Part shown: positions 27,408 to 35,667 of the stretch, one piece after another
Numbering within the stretch: the stretch's first letter is position 1
How the letters are laid out: each line of letters begins with the position of its first letter
Source: Mycolicibacter heraklionensis
GTDB lineage: Bacteria; Actinomycetota; Actinomycetes; Mycobacteriales; Mycobacteriaceae
NCBI RefSeq assembly: GCF_019645815.1
Contig: NZ_CP080997.1
Coordinates: forward strand, 682,001-746,000
Direction of reading: 5' to 3'
Length of the DNA stretch: 64,000 nucleotides
Made by a program: the position numbers and the translations under genes
The notes under the pieces: generated by a model
The model's database searches: none
Told to the model about the DNA's origin: nothing
What the model saw: the letters and a program-made list of their open reading frames with translations, nothing else

Positions 27408-28646
27408 TCACGCGGGGGCGCTGCCCGGTCTGCCCGAAGCTGACGGTACCGACGGCAGGGAAGCGATCGGGACGAAATCGGTGGTATCGAAGGGCATAAA
27501 CGCCTTGCCGCCGAGGCCTACTTCGTGATGGAACGGAAGGTTCAGGGCCGGGCCCACGCTGCTGCCGGACTGTGCGGGATCGATCAAAACCGTTCGGGTA
27601 GTTCCGTTCGGCAGATCTTGGTAGACCTCCAGCGACGGATAGTCGGTGCGTGTGCCGTCCACGTGCACACCACCCGGGTCGGGGGTGAACACCAAGTCGC
27701 CGTTGACGCTCCAGCGGTGGTCACCGAACGGTCCGTGGACGTCGGTCAACGCACCCGGAGCGAACGGGTTGCCCGCGTCGTACTTGATCCGCACCGAACC
27801 GTCCGAGGCTTGCGCAACGCTGCCCTGGGGGACACCGACATTTACCCTCCCGGGGCCACCGCTGGAATTGAGTTCGACGGAAGGGTTCTGCCGCATCACC
27901 ACGACGCCGTTGTCGTAGTCGATGTAGGTGGTGACCTTGGTGTCCTCGGGATCGAAGTGCGCATTGGGTCCGCGTTCATTGCCGAAGTCGCGTTTCCATG
28001 GCGGGACGCTGCTCACGTCCCGCTGCGGAATCCACTGCGATGCCCGCACCACGCCCTGCCCGGGCACCGGATCGATCCTGGCCACCCGAACCTCGGAGTT
28101 CACGCCCTGGAACTTGGGGTCGTAGGTATGCGCATCTAGCGCGGACGCGGTGGTCCAGTCGGATCTGGAGACCGGATCGCGGCCGAAGACTTTCCGGAAG
28201 GCGTCAATCTGGTTGAGCCGGCGTGCGTCATCGGTAGCCGGGGTCCGCTTGAAAGTGTGGTCTACCGCTTGGATGGTGGGCCGTTGCCGGTCCTCGGCCG
28301 AGTAGCCGCCCCTCAAGGAGCGCACCGTCTGCGCGCGGGTCTGACTGTCGGCGACGGTGTCGGCGATCACCTGGTGGATATCGCGGGTCTTGGCGGTCAG
28401 GAACCGCTGGAACTGGCGGGCGCCGGCCGGGGTCTCCAACGACAGTGCGCGATGGTGGGCCAGCGCCTCGCGGATCTCGGCCTCGATGCCGTCAAGCCGT
28501 TTGCGTCCCAGCACTGCCGCCTGCGCGGCACCGCGGACCGTGGCCAGGAAAGCCCGGTCGGCCTGCACGGACCTCCGCAGTTGCCGCGCCAGGACATCCT
28601 CGCGTGCTCGCGCGGCGTCGGCGTGGGCGCCGAGTTCCTCGGGCAT
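27408..28646 (-). CDS. Rv3899c-like protein (DUF4226-type N-terminus)
   Basis: 412 aa. Residues 1–110 are a charged, helical, probably coiled-coil region (LGAHADAARAREDVLARQLR ... VADSQTRAQTVRSLRGGYS). Residues 125–400 form a beta-rich domain with RLNQIDAFRKVFGRDPVSRS, WTTASALDAHTYDPKFQGVN and PGQGVVRASQWIPQRDVSSV. From memory this resembles M. tuberculosis Rv3899c from the ESX-2-adjacent region; the match needs a search. No signal peptide. With the two small membrane proteins it forms a three-gene unit, perhaps a secreted substrate with membrane partners. Confidence 0.65.
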   Translation of the reverse strand: MPEELGAHADAARAREDVLARQLRRSVQADRAFLATVRGAAQAAVLGRKRLDGIEAEIREALAHHRALSLETPAGARQFQRFLTAKTRDIHQVIADTVADSQTRAQTVRSLRGGYSAEDRQRPTIQAVDHTFKRTPATDDARRLNQIDAFRKVFGRDPVSRSDWTTASALDAHTYDPKFQGVNSEVRVARIDPVPGQGVVRASQWIPQRDVSSVPPWKRDFGNERGPNAHFDPEDTKVTTYIDYDNGVVVMRQNPSVELNSSGGPGRVNVGVPQGSVAQASDGSVRIKYDAGNPFAPGALTDVHGPFGDHRWSVNGDLVFTPDPGGVHVDGTRTDYPSLEVYQDLPNGTTRTVLIDPAQSGSSVGPALNLPFHHEVGLGGKAFMPFDTTDFVPIASLPSVPSASGRPGSAPA

Positions 28647-28706
28647 ACCGGCGACGCTAGTTCAGCGACGGCGATCCCGGTATTCACCCGAGGCCGAGCC
28701 GCGGCG

Positions 28707-29513
28707 TCAGTCCTTGAAATACACCAGCTGATGCGTGCTGGCCACCAGCCGGCCCGCCCGCGACCACAGGTGCGCGCTCTGGTCGAAGTAGCCGCGGGAG
28801 AACCGGTTGGCGTGCGCGCTGGCCAGCAGGAAATCACTTCCCAGTGCATCGATTTCGCCCCGGTCGGCGTGAAAGTAGGTGGTCAGGGAGATGGTGCCGG
28901 CGGGAAGGAATCGGCCGCTGCGCAAAAACACCCGAGGGAAGAACACGTCCGACAGGCATGCCAACGCCGCGAAGTCGAGCGGTCGGTCCTCGGCGTCGCG
29001 CACCCACAACGTGGTGGTCGACGAGGGGCTGGGCTCTACGGCCTTGGTGGGCACCGGGCCCTCGGTGAAGCGCATGTCGTAGCGCTTGGCCCAGACGATG
29101 GCGTCGACGAATCCGCCGGGGGCGACGTCCTCGGGAGCGGGGGCGCTCGGCGGGTGGCTTTCGTCGTCGGCCCAGGTGTCGCGGTGCAGGCCGAACAGCG
29201 CGGTGGCGGTGGTCTTGACCTCGTCGCCTTGACGGAGCTCAAGCACCCAGTGCTGGTTGCTGCGGTTGGTTCGGGCGGCGCGCACGACGATCTCGAATTC
29301 GCCGTCGGCGATCGGTGCGGCGAAGTTGACGGTCAGCGCCAGCGGGTCGCCGATGCGCTCGGGGTGGGATTCGACTGCGCGCAGTAAAACCGCCGCGGTG
29401 ATCCCGCCGAATGGCCCGACCATGTTGGCCCATTCCGGGCGGGTGGCGCCGCGAAACGTCCCGATGTCGACAGTCTCGAGTTGCATGGCACGGTCGAAGG
29501 GGTGTGGGGTCAC
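28707..29513 (-). CDS. Acyl-CoA thioesterase family protein (TesB-like, 4HBT_3)
   Basis: 268 aa from GTG at 29513 (ATG 29486 possible). Double hot-dog protein: GATRPEWANMVGPFGGITAA and FAALACLSDVFFPRVF, ending SRAGRLVASTHQLVYFKD. Hydrolyses acyl-CoA esters; chain length unknown. 33 bp downstream of the methyltransferase on the same strand. Confidence 0.85.
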   Translation of the reverse strand: MTPHPFDRAMQLETVDIGTFRGATRPEWANMVGPFGGITAAVLLRAVESHPERIGDPLALTVNFAAPIADGEFEIVVRAARTNRSNQHWVLELRQGDEVKTTATALFGLHRDTWADDESHPPSAPAPEDVAPGGFVDAIVWAKRYDMRFTEGPVPTKAVEPSPSSTTTLWVRDAEDRPLDFAALACLSDVFFPRVFLRSGRFLPAGTISLTTYFHADRGEIDALGSDFLLASAHANRFSRGYFDQSAHLWSRAGRLVASTHQLVYFKD

Positions 29514-29546
29514 GGGAGTCCTTACCGGGGAGCGGAGCGGTCCCGG

Positions 29547-30398
29547 TCACGCTATCGCGGTGACCACCCAGGTGCGGCCCGGGAACTGCACCACGCCGTC
29601 GACCCGCTGCCGGCGCAGCTCTTCGCGCAGCTCCTCGACGACACCGGCCCAGCCGTCGGCACCCAGCCGTTCCTGCAGTTCGGCGCGGGCCTGCTGCCCG
29701 GTGCGGTTGGCCAGGATCAACGTCAGCCGTTCCTCGACGCCGTCGCTGCCGCCGATGCTGAAGTTGCAGATCCCGTCGAACGGTTCCACAGCGATGTCGG
29801 TCCAGCCGGCGTCGGTCAGGATGGCTCGCACCCGCTCGGGATCGCCGAAAGCCAGCGGGCCAGGGCTCGCGGGATCCAGCGCGGCGGGAGGTGATTCCAG
29901 TTTGGCGGCCAGGACGTCGATGCCCGCGGTGAACATCGGATTGTCGCCTTCGCGCCAGCACACGAACGCCAGCCGGGAACCGGGGGCCGCTGCGTGGCGG
30001 ATGTTGGTGAACGCGGCCACCGGATCGTCGAAGAACATCACCCCGAACCGGGAAATGACCCGGTCGAACGATGCGCCGTCTGCGGCCTCGCGCAGGTCCA
30101 CGATCTGGGCGTCTCCGAGCGCGACGGTGGCCTCTGGGACTCGTCGGCGTGCCGCCTGCACCATCGGTTCGGAGATGTCCACGCCGAACGCGATGGCGCC
30201 GAGGGCCGCCGCGCGCTGCAGCAATGTGCCCGAGCCACAGCCGATGTCGAGCACCCGCGTGCCGGGGGCGATGTCGGCGGCCTGGGTCACCGCGTCGGCG
30301 AAGGGCGCCAGCACCGCCTCGAAGATGGCCGCGTTGTCGACCCAGTCGATGCCCTGGGTGGCCCACGCCTGCTGCTGTTCCTCGTTCGCCATGGCCAT
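29547..30398 (-). CDS. Class I SAM-dependent methyltransferase
   Basis: 283 aa from ATG at 30398 (ATG 30392 also in frame: MANEEQQQAW). Motif I TRVLDIGCGSGTLLQRAAAL, motif II FGVDISEPMVQAA, then SRFGVMFFDDPVAAF and the C-terminal FPGRTWVVTAIA typical of mycobacterial UbiE-like methyltransferases. Substrate unknown. Divergent from the acyl-CoA carboxylase gene; the 205-bp gap holds a perfect 20-bp inverted repeat. Confidence 0.87.
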   Translation of the reverse strand: MAMANEEQQQAWATQGIDWVDNAAIFEAVLAPFADAVTQAADIAPGTRVLDIGCGSGTLLQRAAALGAIAFGVDISEPMVQAARRRVPEATVALGDAQIVDLREAADGASFDRVISRFGVMFFDDPVAAFTNIRHAAAPGSRLAFVCWREGDNPMFTAGIDVLAAKLESPPAALDPASPGPLAFGDPERVRAILTDAGWTDIAVEPFDGICNFSIGGSDGVEERLTLILANRTGQQARAELQERLGADGWAGVVEELREELRRQRVDGVVQFPGRTWVVTAIA

Positions 30399-30439
30399 CA
30401 GGGTAGGGGGCGACGCCGGAGTGGCACGACAGGATGTTC

Positions 30440-30506
30440 GCCCGGCTTTGCGCGACAACGGATGTTATGTCAGCCCCGTGGTCAGAGTTGTCGCGCAAAG
30501 CCGGGC
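30440..30506. repeat. Perfect 20-bp inverted repeat with 27-bp spacer
   Basis: GCCCGGCTTTGCGCGACAAC at 30440–30459 and its exact reverse complement at 30487–30506. It lies between divergent genes. No T-run follows, so it does not look like a simple terminator. It could be an operator pair, a small mobile repeat or an RNA hairpin. Confidence 0.85.
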
Positions 30507-30603
30507 ATCAGCCCACATGGTCCCGCCGCGCATCCCGAGGCTTGTGGATGCCGGGCGGCCCATGATGTTGTTCTGAGTCAAGACCCCAGCGAAGGAATCC
30601 CAC

Positions 30604-32172
30604 ATGCCCGACGCTCCGCTGCGTGACGATCACCTGGAGTTGCTGCGCCGTCGCGCGCTGACCGAGGACGCGGCTCGGCCGCACGCGGTACAACGCCGGC
30701 ACGACGCCGGAGGCCGTACGGCCCGCGAGAACATCGCCGACCTGGTCGACCCCGGGACCTTCGTCGAGTACGGGCGGTTCGCTATCGCGGCCCAACGTGC
30801 CCGCCGCGACATCGACGACCTCATTGCCAACACCCCCGGCGACGGCCTGCTGGGGGGAACCGCCACGATCAACGGCGCGCTGTTCGGACCCGAACGCGGC
30901 GCCTGCGCCGTGTTGGCCTACGACTACACCGTGCTGGCAGGCACCCAGGGCGCGATCGGCCACTTCAAGAAGGATCGCCTGTTCGAGCTCATCGCACGGC
31001 TGCGTCTGCCGACGGTCTTCTTTGCCGAAGGCGGCGGTGGCCGGCCCGGCGACACCGACTATCCGACGGTGTCGTCGCTCGATGTACCGGCATTCGCGTT
31101 GTGGGCCAAGCTGTCCGGGCTGGTGCCGCGTATCGCGGTGGTCAAGGGCCGCTGTTTTGCCGGCAATGCGGTGATCGCGGGTGCCTCGGATCTGATCATC
31201 GCGACCGCGGACACGTCGATTGGCATGGCGGGCCCGGCGATGATCGCCGGCGGCGGACTGGGCCACGTCGCCCCCGATGACGTGGGACCGATCTCGATGC
31301 AGGCCCCCAACGGCGTCGTCGACGTGGTGGTGGCCGACGAAGCCGAGGCCGTCGCGGTGACCAAACGAGTCCTCGGCTACTTCCAAGGTGCCACCGCCCC
31401 CGGCTCTGCGGCAGACCAGAACGCATTGCGCGCCATGATTCCCGAGCGGGCACGGCGCGCCTACCCGCTCAAGCCGGTCATCGAGACCCTCGCCGACGTT
31501 GACTCGGTGACGTTCCTGCGGGAGCGGTTCGCACCCGAGATGGTCACCGCGCTGGCGCGTATCGAAGGCCGCCCCGTCGGGATCATCGGCAACAACACCA
31601 TGGTGATGGCCGGGGCCATCACCGCCGCCGCCTCGGACAAAGCCGCACGTTTCCTGCAGTTGTGCGACGCCTTCGGGCTGCCCATCGTGTCGCTGGTCGA
31701 CTGCCCCGGCTATATGGTGGGCCCCGCCGCCGAAGCAGAAGCTTTGGTACGGAGGGCATCTCGGCTGCTGGTGGCCGGCGCGGCGCTGCGAGTTCCGCTG
31801 ATCGCGGTCATCCTGCGGCGCGGCTACGGCTTGGGTGCCCAGGCCATGATGGGCGGCAGCCTCCACGAGCCCGTGCTGACGGTGGCCTGGCCAAGCGCGC
31901 ATCTGGGCCCGATGGGACTCGAGGGTGCGGTCCGGCTGGGGCTGCGCAAGGAACTGGACGCAATCGCCGATCCCGATGAGCGGGAGGAACGCGTCCGGCA
32001 AGCCACCGCCGTCGCGCAGGAGAACGCCAAAGCCCTCAACGCTGCAACGCTTTTCGAAATCGACGACGTCATTGACCCCGCCGAGACTCGCGGTCTGATC
32101 GCCGCGACGCTGGCGGCGTCGGTCGGGTTCGGGAAGGACGTACCGCCGCGGAGGTTCGTCGACACGTTCTGA
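30604..32172 (+). CDS. Acyl-CoA carboxylase carboxyltransferase subunit
   Basis: 522 aa. The N-terminal crotonase-like half has GRTARENIADLVDPGTFVEY and the acyl-CoA oxyanion region GAIGHFKKDR; the C-terminal half has GRPVGIIGNN, LVDCPGYMVGPAAEAEALVR and GYGLGAQAMMGGSLHEPVLT. Biotin-dependent carboxyltransferase of the AccD family, but not the major AccD4/5/6; the acyl substrate is unknown. No biotin-carrier gene is next to it, so it must share one. GAAGGA precedes the ATG. Confidence 0.88.
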   Translation: MPDAPLRDDHLELLRRRALTEDAARPHAVQRRHDAGGRTARENIADLVDPGTFVEYGRFAIAAQRARRDIDDLIANTPGDGLLGGTATINGALFGPERGACAVLAYDYTVLAGTQGAIGHFKKDRLFELIARLRLPTVFFAEGGGGRPGDTDYPTVSSLDVPAFALWAKLSGLVPRIAVVKGRCFAGNAVIAGASDLIIATADTSIGMAGPAMIAGGGLGHVAPDDVGPISMQAPNGVVDVVVADEAEAVAVTKRVLGYFQGATAPGSAADQNALRAMIPERARRAYPLKPVIETLADVDSVTFLRERFAPEMVTALARIEGRPVGIIGNNTMVMAGAITAAASDKAARFLQLCDAFGLPIVSLVDCPGYMVGPAAEAEALVRRASRLLVAGAALRVPLIAVILRRGYGLGAQAMMGGSLHEPVLTVAWPSAHLGPMGLEGAVRLGLRKELDAIADPDEREERVRQATAVAQENAKALNAATLFEIDDVIDPAETRGLIAATLAASVGFGKDVPPRRFVDTF

Positions 32173-32185
32173 GAGCGGGCCTGCA

Positions 32186-32548
32186 TCAGAGCAGCCGGCC
32201 GAGCACAACAAAGGCCGCCACAGCGAACAGCGCGGCATTCACGGCGACACTCTTCGGCTCGTGCAGCCGGGAGTGTGCCCAGGCTGCACCGACCATGACG
32301 ACGCACAATCCCGCGGCGGCCAGCGGGGTCAGCATCCGCCCGATCCCCACGAGCCCGGGCGCTATGAGTCCGAGGGCCGCCAGAAGTTCCATCGCCGCGG
32401 TGAAACGCACCACCGGCATGGGAAACATCGCTACCCCGGTTTGGCCGGTGTCCAGCAGACGCTCGCGCGTCATGGTGAGTTTGGCGCCACCGGAGGCGGC
32501 GAATACCGCGGCCAGGGCGAATTGGGCGGTCCACAGTGCGATGTTCAT
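32186..32548 (-). CDS. DoxX-family membrane protein
   Basis: 120 aa, four spans. The N-terminal TAQFALAAVFAASGGAKLTM and the RFTAAMELLAALGLIAPGL region fit the DoxX/DoxX-like family, which contributes to redox balance at the membrane in mycobacteria. Convergent with the carboxyltransferase. Confidence 0.8.
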   Translation of the reverse strand: MNIALWTAQFALAAVFAASGGAKLTMTRERLLDTGQTGVAMFPMPVVRFTAAMELLAALGLIAPGLVGIGRMLTPLAAAGLCVVMVGAAWAHSRLHEPKSVAVNAALFAVAAFVVLGRLL

Positions 32549-32657
32549 GGTTTCGGTCCTTCCTGTTTCGGGTGTTCATCTCCTAGGACGGCTGACGGCG
32601 CCCGAGTGTGACAGTCCGCTGGTGTCACATTCGCCGGTGCGGGATCGTCTATAGGAC

Positions 32658-33440
32658 ATGAGCAAGTACGAGACCATCCGCTATGAGGAGCGCGCGCACG
32701 TCGGCACGCTGACGTTGGCGCGGCCGGGCAAGCGCAACGCGCTCAACCCGGCAATGCGCGCGGAGCTGGACCATCTCGGCAGACAGCTGCTGGCCGACGA
32801 GGCCCTTCGCTGTCTGATCGTGGCCGGCGACGGGCCGGCCTTCTCGGCCGGCATTGACCTGGTTGAAGACATGGCCGGGACGTTGGTCGCGCTCGCCGAG
32901 CGACCTGTCGATGACGAGACTGTGGAGCTCGGCCTTCGCGTGGCCGCGACGTTCGAGTGGATTCCCCAGCTCGGCTGTCCCAGCGTCGCGGCGGTCCGGG
33001 GCCACGCCTACGGGGCGGGGCTGCAGCTGGCACTGGCCTGCGACATCCGCATCTTCACCCGCGACGCCCGGGTCGGCCTGACCGAAACCCGCTACGGCCT
33101 GCTGCCCGACATGGGCGCCACGTTTCGGCTCCCGCGGCTTGTCGGGGAGGGGCGAGCGCGAGAATTGATCCTGCTCGGCGAGGTCATCGACGCCGCGGAG
33201 GCGCTGCGGATCGGACTGGCCAACCGCGTGGTCGGCGACGACGAACTCGATTCTGCAGCAAGTGAATTCGCACAACGTCTCGCGCGTCAACCGCAGATAG
33301 CGGTCCGTGGGGCGCGGCGTGCCATCGATGCGGGCCGCCGCCTCGACGACGTCGCCAGCCTACGAGCAGCGGTCACCGAACAGGCCCGCTGTTTGGCATC
33401 CGACGATTTTCGCCAAGCCATCCCGACCCAGACAAGGTGA
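32658..33440 (+). CDS. Enoyl-CoA hydratase/isomerase family protein
   Basis: 260 aa crotonase. Oxyanion-hole segments are GPAFSAGIDL and VAAVRGHAYGAGLQLALACD, then ARVGLTETRYGLLPDMGATF with the catalytic Glu. It acts on enoyl-CoA intermediates. Its stop overlaps the start of the SRPBCC gene, which suggests a joint function in acyl-CoA metabolism. Confidence 0.9.
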   Translation: MSKYETIRYEERAHVGTLTLARPGKRNALNPAMRAELDHLGRQLLADEALRCLIVAGDGPAFSAGIDLVEDMAGTLVALAERPVDDETVELGLRVAATFEWIPQLGCPSVAAVRGHAYGAGLQLALACDIRIFTRDARVGLTETRYGLLPDMGATFRLPRLVGEGRARELILLGEVIDAAEALRIGLANRVVGDDELDSAASEFAQRLARQPQIAVRGARRAIDAGRRLDDVASLRAAVTEQARCLASDDFRQAIPTQTR

Positions 33441-33853
33441 CTGCCATGACCATCGACCTGCCCTACATCGACGAGCACACGCTACGGATCGACGCGCCGC
33501 GCGACCGGGTGTGGAGCGCCCTGCAGCGGTATGTCGAGGCCATGTTGCACGACAACGAACGCAATCCGCTTCTCGCGCCGCTCGGCCTGCGGCCCCGTGC
33601 CGGCTTCGAAGTGGCCGAAAGCGTTGAGACGGAACGGATTGATCTGGCTGGGCAGCATCGATTTTCGCGCTATCGACTGGTGTTCGAGCTCACCGACGAA
33701 CAGGGTGGTGCGACGCGAGTGCACGCCCACAGCTACGCGGCATTTCCCGGACTTCATGGCCGCGTCTATCGCGCCCTGGTAATCGGAACGCGGATGCACG
33801 TTGTTGCGACCAACTATTTGTTGCGGCGAATTCGCGCCGCGGCAACCGGCTAG
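33437..33853 (+). CDS. SRPBCC/DUF2867-like protein
   Basis: 138 aa from GTG at 33437 (ATG 33446 possible). START-like ligand-binding fold: EHTLRIDAPRDRVWSALQRY at the start and RYRLVFELTDEQGGATRVHA, SYAAFPGLHGRVYRALVIGT later. Coupled to the crotonase gene by a 4-bp overlap. Ligand unknown. Confidence 0.75.
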   Translation: MTAMTIDLPYIDEHTLRIDAPRDRVWSALQRYVEAMLHDNERNPLLAPLGLRPRAGFEVAESVETERIDLAGQHRFSRYRLVFELTDEQGGATRVHAHSYAAFPGLHGRVYRALVIGTRMHVVATNYLLRRIRAAATG

Positions 33854-34296
33854 GGTCCGACGTATTGGCTACTGGGCTCGCGATCCCGCGACGGCGTCCA
33901 GCCGACGTAGGTCAGATACAGCCCGATCAGCGCGAACAGCACGTAGGCCGCGCGCGTCCAGCCTTCAGCGCGCATCGCGACGTTCGCCGCCGACATACCG
34001 CCGTCGGGAAACACCACCAACGCAAGCCCTTTGAGCGTGGTGATCCAGCCCGTCAGCGAGACGCAGACGGCGGCCGCGCCGCGCCAATACGGGTGCAGCG
34101 CCAAGACAATCAAGCCGGCCAGCAGGGTGAACGCTCCGGTCGACCACAGCCATAGCGGGTCGGCCCGGTATTCCGAGGCGCGTTCCCACACCTGCGGCGC
34201 GCGAAATAGTGCCGTCACGGTGAGGATGATCAGGAACGGGCCGATCACCCGAGCGAACAGCCGCGTCCTGGCCTGAGATTGCACTGACACACCCAT
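33850..34296 (-). CDS. Four-span membrane protein
   Basis: 148 aa, spans at about 15–31, 52–70, 75–94 and 112–130. No family recognised with confidence. Convergent with the SRPBCC gene, their 3' ends overlapping by 4 bp. Confidence 0.72.
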   Translation of the reverse strand: MGVSVQSQARTRLFARVIGPFLIILTVTALFRAPQVWERASEYRADPLWLWSTGAFTLLAGLIVLALHPYWRGAAAVCVSLTGWITTLKGLALVVFPDGGMSAANVAMRAEGWTRAAYVLFALIGLYLTYVGWTPSRDREPSSQYVGP

Positions 34297-34370
34297 CGCA
34301 CTGCCCTCCTGGACCTCGTTTCACCAGGTTACGAGCATTGGGTGACCGCCGCCAGCACCGCGACGGCGCG

Positions 34371-35156
34371 TCAGCGGCCCGTGGTGGTGTCCAGGGTCAG
34401 CTCCCAGGCCGACAGCCACGGAGTGATGGTCTGGGCGATCGAGAAGGGGTGCGGGTCTTCGCACTTGGGCTCGGAGTAGGTGCCGTCGGAAACCGCGATG
34501 TAGATGCCGGCCGCCTCGGCGGTGCCGTCGTCACGTAGTCGGTACACCGGCCCGCCGGAGTCGCCGCAGGTACCGGCGGCTTCAAACCGGACCTTGTTCG
34601 TCTCGCTGGCCACCACCGGACCACATACCGCGCCGCGACTGCGGATTCCGTAGTGACACAGCACATCACCGACCGCTACGTAGTCGGCTGACCCGGTCAC
34701 CGGATGCCCGTCGACGACCGACGTCAAGGGGATCTTGCCCGGATCGTCCAGGGTGATCAGTCCGATGTCGTAGTCATCCCAGTTGCTGCCGTCGTTGACG
34801 GTCTCGGTGAACGTGCCGATCGTGCGATAGGCGAAGGCACCGCCGTGACGGATCACCACCTGCCCCGGCCCGCCGCCGGGGTTGCAGTGCCCGGCTACCA
34901 GCAAGCCGGGTCGGCCGTCGCGGGTGCGCACCAGGAAGCCGGTGGTGCAACTGATGCCGGCTGAATCGCCGACGGGGGAGACGTTGATGCCGATGCCCGG
35001 TCCGATCGCCTGCGCCGACGGGATCGGGATCTGTGGGCGTATCGGATGGGCGCGGTTGACCTGGTACAGGCCGATGAAGATCGCGGCGACGACGACGGCG
35101 GTCCCGATCCGCCATGCCGCTGTCTTCGCGGTGTCCCAGCGGCGCTGTTCCGTCAC
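34371..35156 (-). CDS. Secreted/membrane-anchored S1 (trypsin-like) serine protease with complete triad
   Basis: 261 aa from GTG at 35156. A signal anchor covers residues 14–31 (AWRIGTAVVVAAIFIGLY). Catalytic triad: His90 in VAGHCN, Asp130 in DDYDIGLITL and Ser200 in CGDSGGPVY. Paired cysteines flank His and Ser. It has a paralogue at 49289–50053, which lacks the Asp. Target unknown; the extracytoplasmic side is expected. Confidence 0.88.
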   Translation of the reverse strand: MTEQRRWDTAKTAAWRIGTAVVVAAIFIGLYQVNRAHPIRPQIPIPSAQAIGPGIGINVSPVGDSAGISCTTGFLVRTRDGRPGLLVAGHCNPGGGPGQVVIRHGGAFAYRTIGTFTETVNDGSNWDDYDIGLITLDDPGKIPLTSVVDGHPVTGSADYVAVGDVLCHYGIRSRGAVCGPVVASETNKVRFEAAGTCGDSGGPVYRLRDDGTAEAAGIYIAVSDGTYSEPKCEDPHPFSIAQTITPWLSAWELTLDTTTGR

Positions 35157-35252
35157 CGTGGCAAGGTTAGTTCCGCTGGCGGGTAGGAGCGGTCCCGGGT
35201 GATCACCGGAACACCGTGGGCGATAGCGGTGATCCGGCCTGTGCATCCGCGG

Positions 35253-35282
35253 GTGATATCGCCACCGCTATCCGATTCGAAC
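35253..35282 (+). repeat. Third copy of the dispersed repeat, before a vapC remnant
   Basis: 27 of 30 bases match 10174–10203 (GTGATATCG ... CGCTATCCGATTCGAAC). The sequence after it (…GCGGAAGTGGTGG) is weakly similar too. It sits about 50 bp before a decapitated VapC gene. Confidence 0.8.
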
Positions 35283-35329
35283 ATCACACACACCGGCTCC
35301 GGCGGTGCGGAAGTGGTGGAAGTGACTTG

Positions 35330-35647
35330 AGCGGTGTCGAAGCGATCCAGGAGCTCGTTCATGTTCGCGCCCGCGGGCGCGAACGCCGGGATGCTGTCGC
35401 GCTGGGCCGAAGCTACGTCGAACTGCTGTGGCCGCTGGTCGGCGTCACCGCTGAGGACCTTGAGCGTGGACTGACGATGTTCGAGACGACCCCGAGTGTT
35501 GGCGCCTTCGATGCGGTCCTGGCTGCCGCCGCCAAACCCGCCGCGTCAACCCTGGTCTCGGCCGACGCTGCGTTCAGCGACATCCCCGACGTCACCCACG
35601 TTGTGCCCGACGCGGCCGGCGTCGCCGCTCTACTCGGCACCGCCTGA
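35330..35647 (+). pseudogene. 5'-truncated VapC (PIN-domain) toxin
   Basis: About 105 codons resemble the C-terminal two-thirds of a PIN toxin: [20 protein letters not shown], then [29 protein letters not shown] and [20 protein letters not shown] with the later catalytic aspartates. The N-terminal strand with the first Asp and a start codon are missing; the sequence before it is the dispersed repeat. No VapB antitoxin precedes it, so this is a relic. Confidence 0.75.
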
Positions 35648-35667
35648 TCTGCCCGTAGGCTGGCCAG

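Noticed and set aside
35153..35290. Minus-strand frame with [19 protein letters not shown] resembling a PIN-toxin C-terminus
   Set aside because: Too short, overlaps the start of the S1 protease gene and has no complete PIN domain; the resemblance is only a short TRDR-type phrase.
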